Positions 1-5,189 of a DNA stretch of 5,189 bases are shown here, piece by piece. A program made the position numbers and the translations under genes. The stretch is from the NCBI GenBank assembly GCA_949935685.1, contig CATLGN010000153.1, positions 1 through 5,189 on the forward strand, in the 5' to 3' direction. The notes beneath the pieces are model-generated. The model had not been told where the DNA came from. It did no database searches and worked only from the letters and a program-made list of their open reading frames with translations. Source of the DNA: an uncultured Lachnospiraceae bacterium. Its GTDB lineage: Bacteria; Bacillota; Clostridia; Lachnospirales; Lachnospiraceae. Numbering within the stretch: the stretch's first letter is position 1; the number at the start of each line of letters is the position of its first letter.

Positions 1-617
1 AGCTTCTGCGCGTTTACCGCTTTCGCAATCGCGCAGGCCGCATCGTCCGCATTGATATTATACGATTTAAAATCAGCGTCCAGGCCCACAGGCGCCACAA
101 TCGGCAGAAAATCCTTTTCCAGCAGATCGAACAATATCTTGGGATTTACCGCCGTCACTTCTCCCACATAGCCAATATCCTGTCCGTCCGCATATTTTTT
201 TTCCACCGTCAGCAGACCGCCGTCCTTACCGCTGACGCCCACCGCCTTCACGCCGAGTCCCTGTACCATCGTGACAAGGCTTTTGTTCACCTTAGAGAGC
301 ACCATCTCCGCCAGCTCCATCGTTTCTTCATCTGTCACCCGCAGGCCGTTTACAAAACGGGACTCTTTTCCGATTTTCCCGACCCAGCGGCTGATCTCCT
401 TTCCGCCGCCGTGTACGATAATCGGTTTGAATCCGACCAGTTTCAGCAGTGTCACATCTTTAATGACATTTTCCTGCAGCTCGGCATTGCTCATGGCGCT
501 GCCGCCGTATTTTACGACGATAATCTTCCGGTTAAACTTCTGAATATACGGAAGCGCTTCGATCAGCACTTCCGCTTTCCGCAGAATCGATTCCATCTCC
601 CTGTCACGCATTTCCAT
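1..617 (-). CDS. argB: Acetylglutamate kinase, 3' end outside window
   Basis: ArgB phosphorylates the gamma-carboxyl of N-acetyl-L-glutamate with ATP, the second step of cytosolic arginine synthesis. I translated this gene by hand: 205 codons plus two bases are visible. Homologues have about 290-300 residues, so roughly the last third is beyond the left edge. Amino acid kinase landmarks are KYGGS (residues 36-40), HGGGKEIS (69-76), FVNGLRVTD (88-96), GVSGKDG (127-133), IGYVGEV (148-154) and YNINADDAA (186-194). About 30 residues precede the KYGG strand and include EALPYIQKF, matching the N-terminal helix of hexameric, arginine-inhibited kinases such as that of Thermotoga maritima. Feedback inhibition by arginine is therefore inferred. 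The gene starts 26 nt after the argJ stop. In-frame ATGs lie at 638, 617 and 611. I chose 617, but 611 is also plausible (see the ribosome binding site entry). Identity is very secure. Confidence 0.97.
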   Translation of the reverse strand, partial: MEMRDREMESILRKAEVLIEALPYIQKFNRKIIVVKYGGSAMSNAELQENVIKDVTLLKLVGFKPIIVHGGGKEISRWVGKIGKESRFVNGLRVTDEETMELAEMVLSKVNKSLVTMVQGLGVKAVGVSGKDGGLLTVEKKYADGQDIGYVGEVTAVNPKILFDLLEKDFLPIVAPVGLDADFKSYNINADDAACAIAKAVNAQK

Positions 618-620
618 AAT

Positions 621-630
621 CTCCTCACCT
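621..630 (-). promoter_or_regulatory. Ribosome binding site of argB
   Basis: On the minus strand the argJ-argB gap contains AGGTGAGGAG. Two overlapping Shine-Dalgarno pairings are possible. The AGGTGA part suits the ATG at 617, with GG about 10 nt upstream. The GAGGAG part lies only 3 nt from that ATG but 9 nt from the next in-frame ATG at 611. A third in-frame ATG at 638 has no Shine-Dalgarno sequence before it. The ambiguity changes the protein by only two residues between 617 and 611. Confidence 0.75.
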
Positions 631-643
631 TTTCCCATATCCG

Positions 644-1903
644 TTACGAACGGTAATCCGCGTTGATTTTTACGTAGTCATAGGTCAGATCGCAGCCCCA
701 TGCGCTCGCAGAGGCCTCACCCATCTTCATATCCGCGATAATCGTCACCTCCGGCTCCGCCAGCAGTTTCCCTGCCTCCTCCTCGCTGTAATCCACAGCC
801 TGTCCGTCGCGGTAAATTAACAGTTTCCCTTCCCTGCCCGCAAAATACAGTTCCATCCGCTCCGGGTCAAAAAGCGCGCCCGAATACCCCAGAGCGCAGA
901 GAATCCTGCCCCAGTTGGCGTCATGGCCAAATATTGCCGCCTTCGTCAGACTGGAACAAATCACGGATTTTGCCAGTTTTTTTGCATCTTCTTTGTCCGC
1001 CGCATGGATCACCTGCACCTCCAGGAGCGCGGTCGCTCCCTCGCCGTCGCCGGCCATCTTTTTGGCCAGTGTCTCATTGACATAGTGCAGCGCGCGACAA
1101 AACCGCGTATAGTCTTCCCCTTTTTCAGCGATCACCGGATTGCCCGCCTGTCCGTTTGCCAGCACGAGTACCGTGTCGTTCGTCGAGGTATCCCCGTCGA
1201 CCGAAATCATATTAAAGGTGTCCTGCACGTCGCTGCAAAGCGCTTCCTGCAGCAGCTCCTTCGTGATGCAGACATCCGTCGTAACGAATCCGAGCATCGT
1301 GCACATATTCGGATGAATCATCCCCGAGCCCTTGCACATACCGCCGACGGTGACACGCTTTCCGCCGATTTCCACAGCCACAGCCACTTCCTTGGACACC
1401 GTATCCGTCGTCATAATGGCGTGCGCCGCGTCTGAGGCGGCTTCCCGCGTATCGTCCAGCATCCCGGCCAGCGCCGTTACCCCGGCCAGAATGCGCTCCA
1501 TCGGAAGCTGCATCCCGATCACGCCCGTCGAAGCCACCAGCACGCTGTCTTCCGGTATCTGCAGCGCCCGCGCCGCCGCCTGCGCCGTCTCCTGACAAAA
1601 CCGATACCCCTGCCTGCCCGTGCAGGCATTGGCGATTCCCGAATTGACGACAATGCCATGTACAGGCTGCCCGCCCGATACGATTTTCTTATCCCACATC
1701 ACAGGCGCCGCCTTTACCACATTACTCGTAAACACACCGGCCGCCACGCACGGAAACGCACTGTAGACAAGCGCCATATCCTTTCTGCCCTCATATTTTA
1801 TCCGCGCCGCCGCACCGGCTGCCTGAAACCCCTCCGCTGCGGTAACGCCGCCCGCGACGATCTCCCATATCGTTTCCCGTTCCTTCTGCTCCGCCTTATC
1901 CAT
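644..1903 (-). CDS. argJ: Glutamate N-acetyltransferase / ornithine acetyltransferase
   Basis: ArgJ transfers acetyl from N-acetylornithine to glutamate, releasing ornithine and regenerating N-acetylglutamate. Bifunctional members also use acetyl-CoA, and sequence alone cannot settle which type this is. At 419 residues it is slightly longer than usual because of a short charged N-terminus. Visible landmarks are GGVTAAEGF (18-26), the oxyanion-hole region STGVIG (125-130) with T126-G127, the self-cleavage block [16 protein letters not shown] (191-206), GDGEGAT (285-291), FGHDANWGR (325-333) and the C-terminal [15 protein letters not shown]. The precursor should cleave itself before T202, giving an alpha chain of about 201 and a beta chain of about 218 residues, with T202 as the beta-chain nucleophile. 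The residue before it is Cys201 instead of the usual Ala. The start ATG has AGGAG 9 nt upstream, in a 17-nt gap after the acetyltransferase stop. The stop is TAA. Confidence 0.97.
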   Translation of the reverse strand: MDKAEQKERETIWEIVAGGVTAAEGFQAAGAAARIKYEGRKDMALVYSAFPCVAAGVFTSNVVKAAPVMWDKKIVSGGQPVHGIVVNSGIANACTGRQGYRFCQETAQAAARALQIPEDSVLVASTGVIGMQLPMERILAGVTALAGMLDDTREAASDAAHAIMTTDTVSKEVAVAVEIGGKRVTVGGMCKGSGMIHPNMCTMLGFVTTDVCITKELLQEALCSDVQDTFNMISVDGDTSTNDTVLVLANGQAGNPVIAEKGEDYTRFCRALHYVNETLAKKMAGDGEGATALLEVQVIHAADKEDAKKLAKSVICSSLTKAAIFGHDANWGRILCALGYSGALFDPERMELYFAGREGKLLIYRDGQAVDYSEEEAGKLLAEPEVTIIADMKMGEASASAWGCDLTYDYVKINADYRS

Positions 1904-1912
1904 CCCGCTTTT

Positions 1913-1920
1913 CTCCTTTT
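1913..1920 (-). promoter_or_regulatory. Ribosome binding site of argJ
   Basis: AAAAGGAG on the minus strand directly follows the TAG stop of the upstream acetyltransferase gene and ends 9 nt before the argJ ATG. It is the strongest simple Shine-Dalgarno site in the window. It supports the chosen argJ start and independent translation of argJ. Confidence 0.85.
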
Positions 1921-2364
1921 CTACCGGTTGAACGCCACAATGTTTTCCCGGTTTAACACAAAATCATAATAATTCAGATCTTCCCGCTTCGTCCAGCCAA
2001 TCTTATTCCAGAAGGCGTTGCCCACATCGTTGGCCGTAAAGGCGATCAGAGAAACCTTACTGATCTTTTCCCGTTTCAAAGCTTCCATTGCAAAAACCAC
2101 CATGGCCGTACCAATGCCACGTCTCCGGTAATCGGCCGAAACGCAGACATGATACAGACAGCCCCGCCTGCCGTCATGCCCGCAGAGGATGGCGCCCACG
2201 ATTTTGCCGTCTTCTTCCGCCACCACGCTGCTGTGCGGATTCCGCAGCAGGAACCGCTCCACCCCTTCCCTGGAATCGTCGATGCTCCGCATCGCAAAGC
2301 CTTTTACCCCCATCCAAAGTCGATAGATATTGTCATAATCTTCTGCTTTCATCTCCCGTATCAT
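1921..2364 (-). CDS. GNAT family N-acetyltransferase, YpeA-like
   Basis: This is a 147-residue single-domain GNAT protein that should transfer acetyl from acetyl-CoA to an unidentified amine. It begins MIREMKAEDY, the usual first strand and helix. VVAEEDGKIVGAILCGHDG (residues 47-65) supplies the paired strands before the acetyl-CoA site. VCVSADYRRRGIGTAMV (73-89) is motif A, with the pyrophosphate loop R80-R-R-G-I-G85. NDVGNAFWNKIGW (112-124) is the late helix and strand that completes the fold. The GHDGRRG stretch resembles E. coli YpeA (GYDGHRG), so I place it near that poorly characterised group. The ATG overlaps the flippase stop as ATGA and has AGAGGA at good spacing. The reading frame stays open further upstream, but that stretch lies inside the flippase gene, so the longer version is rejected. 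Its position beside argJ allows a role in N-acetylglutamate supply, which is only a guess. Self-protection or protein acetylation are alternatives. Confidence 0.9.
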   Translation of the reverse strand: MIREMKAEDYDNIYRLWMGVKGFAMRSIDDSREGVERFLLRNPHSSVVAEEDGKIVGAILCGHDGRRGCLYHVCVSADYRRRGIGTAMVVFAMEALKREKISKVSLIAFTANDVGNAFWNKIGWTKREDLNYYDFVLNRENIVAFNR

Positions 2365-2624
2365 GTCGGTTTCCTCTTTTTCTTTCCCGCAGTCCCCGGA
2401 CGTTTGCCGCTTCCGCTGCTTTTCCCAACGCTTTTTGCACCGGCGCTGCCCGTCCCGCTGCCTGTACGCTGTTTTTTCGGCATACGCGCAGCCGGCGCAT
2501 TTTTCCGCGCAGTCTGTTTCTCCGGCCGCTTTTTCTCCGGCGGCCGCCTTCTTCCCGAAACGGCCTTTTCCCCGGCCGCCGCCCGTTTCTTTTGCTCCTC
2601 CAGCGTCTTTGTATACGCCGGATC
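2361..2624 (-). other. Basic low-complexity tail region of the flippase
   Basis: This segment codes for about the last 87 residues of the flippase. I count 27 Lys/Arg against 6 Asp/Glu, with almost no large hydrophobic residues. It includes RRRPPEKKRPEK, then a Gly/Ser/Ala-rich stretch (GSGTGSAGAKSVGKSSGSG) and ends in KKKRKPT. It is probably disordered and, since the last core segment is followed by positive residues, probably cytoplasmic. The DNA is full of GCC/GGC-type triplets. The reading frame is continuous with the core and runs exactly to the ATGA overlap, so it is not an obvious frameshift product. Confidence 0.8.
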
Positions 2625-4253
2625 GCGGAGCAGATAGCATTTCTTTCCGATTCTGACAAACAGATGCCCTTTCGGCAGCCGCCGCAGATCTGCCTCATCC
2701 ACGCCTCCAAGCGCCATCAGCGTGGCAAAATAAACGATAAACGCAATCAACAGGGCAGGAATCAGCGCCGCTATATTGACCGGCAGCAGATAATACACCC
2801 CTTCATACACGCCGTAAGCGGCGATTCCCATCAAAAAAGCGGCCAGAAACGGTTTGATAAAGGTCTTAATCAGTTCCTGCTTATATTTCAGCGTCCGCCG
2901 CGCCGCGATCTGATTCAGCACACACATCAGAAACGAATAAACGATCATGGCAATGGACAGGGCGTACAGCCCCAGCTCCGTATAAAGCAGCAGGCAGACA
3001 AGCGCCGCCGTCTGCACGACAAGCGATACCGCCGCATTGATCACGGGCAGATTCACCCTGCCGACCGCCTGCAGCGCCCCGTTTGTAATCGTCGACAGGC
3101 TGTAAAAGATGACCGTAATGCCGATCGATGCCAGCAGCGCCGCCGCCTGGTCGAGCGATGCCTTCTGCGGAAACAAAAGCGCCGTAATCGGCTTCGCGAG
3201 CACTGCCAGCCCCACGGCCGAGGGAACGGCGATCAGCATTGTCGTATGGACGGCTTCGGCAATCTTTGTCCTGACCAGTTTTTTCTCCCCCAATGCATAC
3301 GAGGAAGAAACCGCCGGAATCACGGCCGCCGACATGGCCGAAGCCAGCGCGATCGGCACATTGGAAATCACCACCGCTTTCCCGGCAAAGATGCCGTACA
3401 TTGTGGCGATCTCCGATTCTGTCATCCCTTTTATATCCGACAAAATGCGCATATAGATCGTCTGATTCAGCGACGTGCTGAAATTATAAATAAACGTACT
3501 TAAGATAATCGGCGTCACCATACCGATAATCATGCCGAATATCTGCCGGTACGAATCGTCCGTATGTCCGGTATCCTTACGGATTCTGCGCGCAATCATC
3601 CCCCGGTTGAGCAGATAGACGCCGCACATAAACAACAGCGCAACCAACACGCCCGCGCCCGTCCCCATCGCGCTGCCCGCCGCGCCGTACACCGCCCGCG
3701 TCGTATCGGACTCCCGTTCCGCCAGCGAGACAAACCAGTAAGCGGCCCCGATGCTTACGGCCGCATTCAGAATCTGTTCCACAATCTGGGAAAAAGAAGT
3801 CTGCATCATTGTGCCGTGCGCCTGAAAATATCCCCGCAGCACACCCAGAAGTCCTGACAGAAAAATAGTCGGTGCAAATATCCGCAGTACCGAAGCGGCA
3901 TTTTCCGATACGAGAAATCCGGCGCAGAAAAATGTAAACAGACTGGCCGCCCCGCCCACGACAATCACATACAAAAGCGCGCACTTGAATACCCGCCACG
4001 CGTTGCGATGTTCTTTCAGCGCAAGTTTGCCGGCGATCACCTTGGAAATGGCGGACGGAATGCTGTAGGACGATACCAGCAGGATAATCGTATAAAAATT
4101 ATACGCGGCGCTGTAATAGCCGTTTCCTTCGTCGCCGATAATGCCTGTCAGCGGGCTGCGGTACAGGATACCGATAATCCTGCAGAGAATCCCCGCCGCC
4201 GCCAGAATGCCCGCCTGCATAATAAAAGCGTCTTTTTTCTTGTTTGTTGCCAT
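2361..4253 (-). CDS. MurJ/YtgP/SpoVB-like lipid-linked oligosaccharide flippase with basic C-terminal tail
   Basis: This 630-residue integral membrane protein belongs to the MOP superfamily of polysaccharide and lipid II exporters. Such proteins flip undecaprenyl-linked cell-wall or cortex precursors across the cytoplasmic membrane. The N-terminus (KKKDAFIMQAGILAAAGILC, then YRSPLTGIIGDEGNGYYSAA) matches clostridial YtgP/SpoVB-type proteins. I count about 14 hydrophobic segments, roughly at residues 10-31, 46-70, 88-113, 122-142, 158-177, 191-216, 238-258, 285-309, 333-361, 366-393, 403-424, 427-451, 467-489 and 491-516. Arg25 and Arg32 near the first segment and Arg269 (IYMRIL) could match the charged cavity of MurJ, but this is not aligned. 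The core ends with DLRRLPKGHLFVRIGKKCYLL (522-542), usual for the family. Residues 544-630 are an extra tail rich in Lys, Arg, Ala, Gly and Pro. Relatives have about 520-550 residues. The start has AGGA 7 nt upstream. Lipid II and spore cortex flippase roles cannot be separated here, so no symbol is given. Confidence 0.93.
   Translation of the reverse strand: MATNKKKDAFIMQAGILAAAGILCRIIGILYRSPLTGIIGDEGNGYYSAAYNFYTIILLVSSYSIPSAISKVIAGKLALKEHRNAWRVFKCALLYVIVVGGAASLFTFFCAGFLVSENAASVLRIFAPTIFLSGLLGVLRGYFQAHGTMMQTSFSQIVEQILNAAVSIGAAYWFVSLAERESDTTRAVYGAAGSAMGTGAGVLVALLFMCGVYLLNRGMIARRIRKDTGHTDDSYRQIFGMIIGMVTPIILSTFIYNFSTSLNQTIYMRILSDIKGMTESEIATMYGIFAGKAVVISNVPIALASAMSAAVIPAVSSSYALGEKKLVRTKIAEAVHTTMLIAVPSAVGLAVLAKPITALLFPQKASLDQAAALLASIGITVIFYSLSTITNGALQAVGRVNLPVINAAVSLVVQTAALVCLLLYTELGLYALSIAMIVYSFLMCVLNQIAARRTLKYKQELIKTFIKPFLAAFLMGIAAYGVYEGVYYLLPVNIAALIPALLIAFIVYFATLMALGGVDEADLRRLPKGHLFVRIGKKCYLLRDPAYTKTLEEQKKRAAAGEKAVSGRRRPPEKKRPEKQTARKNAPAARMPKKQRTGSGTGSAGAKSVGKSSGSGKRPGTAGKKKRKPT
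2372..2377 (-). promoter_or_regulatory. Ribosome binding site of the GNAT gene, inside the flippase gene
   Basis: AGAGGA on the minus strand ends 7 nt before the GNAT ATG. It lies entirely within the last codons of the flippase gene, in the run coding KKKRKPT. With the ATGA overlap this points to translational coupling, by which ribosomes finishing the flippase could restart on the acetyltransferase. The site fixes the GNAT start at 2364. Confidence 0.75.
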
Positions 4254-4290
4254 ATACCTGTCCTATTCGATCTGTACCATCCGATTCCCG
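4254..4290 (-). other. argC-flippase intergenic gap with ribosome binding site
   Basis: This 37-nt gap separates the argC stop from the flippase ATG. AGGA at 4261-4264 lies 7 nt before the ATG and is a moderate Shine-Dalgarno site. One arm of a short hairpin falls at 4285-4290 (see the hairpin entry). I see no T-run after that arm and no paired -35/-10 boxes, so read-through from argC is expected. Confidence 0.7.
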
Positions 4291-4299
4291 TTACGGGAA
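4285..4299 (-). repeat. Short inverted repeat around the argC stop codon
   Basis: On the minus strand TTCCCG-TAA-CGGGAA forms a perfect 6-bp inverted repeat whose 3-nt loop is the argC stop codon. No T-run follows it in the direction of transcription, so it does not look like an intrinsic terminator. It could act as a weak mRNA-stabilising or processing hairpin, or be chance. Confidence 0.5.
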
Positions 4300-5189
4300 A
4301 AGCGGAACCGTCTGCAGTCCTTCCGTCTCGGGAAGGCCGAACAGCAGATTCATATTCTGCACCGCCTGGCCCGCCGCGCCTTTTACGAGATTGTCCAGCG
4401 CGCCCATCATTATGACCCTGCCGGTTCTCCCGTCAATTTTAAAATTCACATCCACATAGTTGCTGCCCTCCACCCAGCGGGTTTCCGGACAGATATTTTC
4501 CGGCAGCACCCGGACAAACGTTTCTTCTTTATAATATGTCTCATAAGCCGTCCGTATCTCCCCGGCGTCCGGCAGACTGCCGTCCGCCCTTTTGGCCAGC
4601 GAAGCGTAAGCCGTCACCAGAATGCCCCGGTTCATGGGCACCAGATGCGGCGTAAAGCTGACGGTCAGCGGCCGCCCCGCCGCATAGCCGAGCTGTTCTT
4701 CGATCTCCGGCGTATGCCGGTGCGTTGTCACACCGTAAGCTTTGATATTTTCATTGACCTCACAGAACAGGTTGGCTGTCTTTGCGCCCCGCCCCGCCCC
4801 CGAAGTACCGCTCTTGGCATCAATAATCAAGGTGTCCGGCGCAATCAGTCCCGCTTTCACCAGCGGATACGCTGTCAGAATCGAACAAGTCGTATAGCAT
4901 CCCGGATTGGCCACCAGTCTCGCCTTTTTGATTTCGCCGCGGTTGATCTCACACAGTCCGTAAACCGCCTCCGGGATATACTGCGGCGACTGATGCGTGA
5001 TGCCATACCATTTCTCATATACGGCGACATCTTTGATGCGGAAATCCGCGCTCAGGTCGATGATTTTCGTCCGGGACAGTATCTCGTCGTTCAGGACGGA
5101 AGCCAGATAGCCCTGCGGCGTCGCCGTGAAAATCACGTCCGCCTGTGCCGCCAGTTCCGACATATTGTCATCCAGGCAAACACTGTCCA
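4291..5189 (-). CDS. argC: N-acetyl-gamma-glutamyl-phosphate reductase, 5' end outside window
   Basis: ArgC uses NADPH to reduce N-acetylglutamyl phosphate to N-acetylglutamate semialdehyde, the third step of arginine synthesis. The frame stays open to the right edge, so 298 residues are visible. The missing piece is about 50 residues with the N-terminal nucleotide-binding GxxGxxG loop, as full proteins have about 345. An ATG at 5163 (MSELAAQADV) is internal and not the start. Motifs, numbered in the visible fragment, are ADVIFTATPQG (16-26), IDLSADFR (43-50), the active-site NPGCYTT with catalytic Cys97, DAKSGTSGAGR (123-133), THRHTPEI (155-162) with the expected catalytic histidine, and a C-terminal MGALDNLVKGAAGQAVQNMN that closes the Rossmann domain. 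CYTTC differs slightly from the commoner CYPT/CYAT forms. It is the first visible gene of the operon, and any promoter and arginine operator would lie beyond the right edge. Confidence 0.97.
   Translation of the reverse strand, partial: DSVCLDDNMSELAAQADVIFTATPQGYLASVLNDEILSRTKIIDLSADFRIKDVAVYEKWYGITHQSPQYIPEAVYGLCEINRGEIKKARLVANPGCYTTCSILTAYPLVKAGLIAPDTLIIDAKSGTSGAGRGAKTANLFCEVNENIKAYGVTTHRHTPEIEEQLGYAAGRPLTVSFTPHLVPMNRGILVTAYASLAKRADGSLPDAGEIRTAYETYYKEETFVRVLPENICPETRWVEGSNYVDVNFKIDGRTGRVIMMGALDNLVKGAAGQAVQNMNLLFGLPETEGLQTVPLFP

Larger units (their letters stand above)
1..5189 (-). other. Interrupted arginine biosynthesis operon
   Basis: Five consecutive genes share one strand with gaps of 37, -4, 17 and 26 nt, each with its own Shine-Dalgarno site. 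This supports a single transcript running argC, flippase, GNAT, argJ, argB. Three members are arginine enzymes. The flippase and GNAT interrupt what is commonly a contiguous argCJB block. Both ends of the operon are outside the window. Confidence 0.85.

Noticed and set aside
271..656. Short plus-strand open frames opposite argB
   Set aside because: They lie antisense to conserved ArgB motifs and have no independent support.
923..1435. 170-codon plus-strand open frame inside argJ
   Set aside because: It is antisense to conserved ArgJ motifs, including the self-cleavage block, and has no family resemblance.
1924..1957. Imperfect direct repeat CCGGTTGAAC / CCGGTTTAAC spaced 24 bp at the end of the GNAT gene
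   Set aside because: It is explained by two Leu/Phe-Asn-Arg codon triplets near the C-terminus. There is no promoter nearby for an operator to control.
1975..2030. Possible internal promoter ahead of argJ (TATTAT box on the minus strand)
   Set aside because: The nearest -35-like TTGGCT is about 23 nt away, outside the usual 16-18 nt, and the region codes for conserved GNAT residues.
2515..2560. GC-rich inverted repeat (CGGCCG ... CGGCCG) in the flippase tail
   Set aside because: It arises from Ala, Gly and Arg codons in low-complexity coding sequence. It is not at a gene end and is not followed by a T-run.
1921..2640. Long 239-residue version of the GNAT protein
   Set aside because: The extra 92 residues are read out of frame from the flippase tail and do not look like a domain. 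The start at 2364 has a Shine-Dalgarno and the GNAT fold begins there.
2088..3503. 471-codon open frame on the plus strand
   Set aside because: It is antisense to the GNAT and flippase genes, is dominated by Arg, Gln, His and Pro, shows no recognisable domain, and is explained by GC-biased codons in the true genes that avoid TTA, CTA and TCA.
3577..3999. 140-codon minus-strand frame within the flippase gene
   Set aside because: It is out of frame with the clear membrane-protein reading and is low-complexity Arg/Gly/Cys-rich, so it is a shadow.

Overview
All five genes in this window lie on the minus strand, so the operon reads from the right end of the window to the left. The order is argC (5' end outside the window), a MurJ/YtgP/SpoVB-type lipid-linked oligosaccharide flippase, a small GNAT acetyltransferase, argJ, and argB (3' end outside the window). 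Intergenic gaps are 37 nt, a 4-nt overlap (ATGA), 17 nt and 26 nt. No gap holds a convincing terminator or promoter, so the simplest reading is one polycistronic transcript with its promoter upstream of argC, beyond the right edge.

The organism is most likely a Gram-positive anaerobe of the Clostridia, probably Lachnospiraceae-like. This is an inference from protein style: ArgB has the N-terminal extension of arginine-sensitive kinases and the GGGKEIS variant, the flippase resembles clostridial YtgP/SpoVB proteins, and the Shine-Dalgarno sites are purine-rich. The composition is moderately GC-rich by eye. No rRNA or other species-level marker is present.

The three arg genes cover consecutive steps of the acetylated part of arginine biosynthesis. 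ArgJ makes N-acetylglutamate and later recovers the acetyl group as ornithine is released (cyclic pathway). ArgB phosphorylates N-acetylglutamate, and ArgC reduces the acyl phosphate to the semialdehyde. The aminotransferase ArgD is not in the window and would be expected downstream of argB.

The unusual feature is a flippase and a GNAT gene placed between argC and argJ, in a cluster that is commonly contiguous argCJB. The flippase also carries a strongly basic, low-complexity C-terminal tail of about 87 residues whose codons contain the ribosome binding site of the overlapping GNAT gene. Smaller points are a Cys-Thr rather than Ala-Thr self-cleavage site in ArgJ and a small hairpin centred on the argC stop codon. 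I found no CRISPR array, mobile element, tRNA, rRNA or phage gene. No stretch over about 40 bases lacks a gene.
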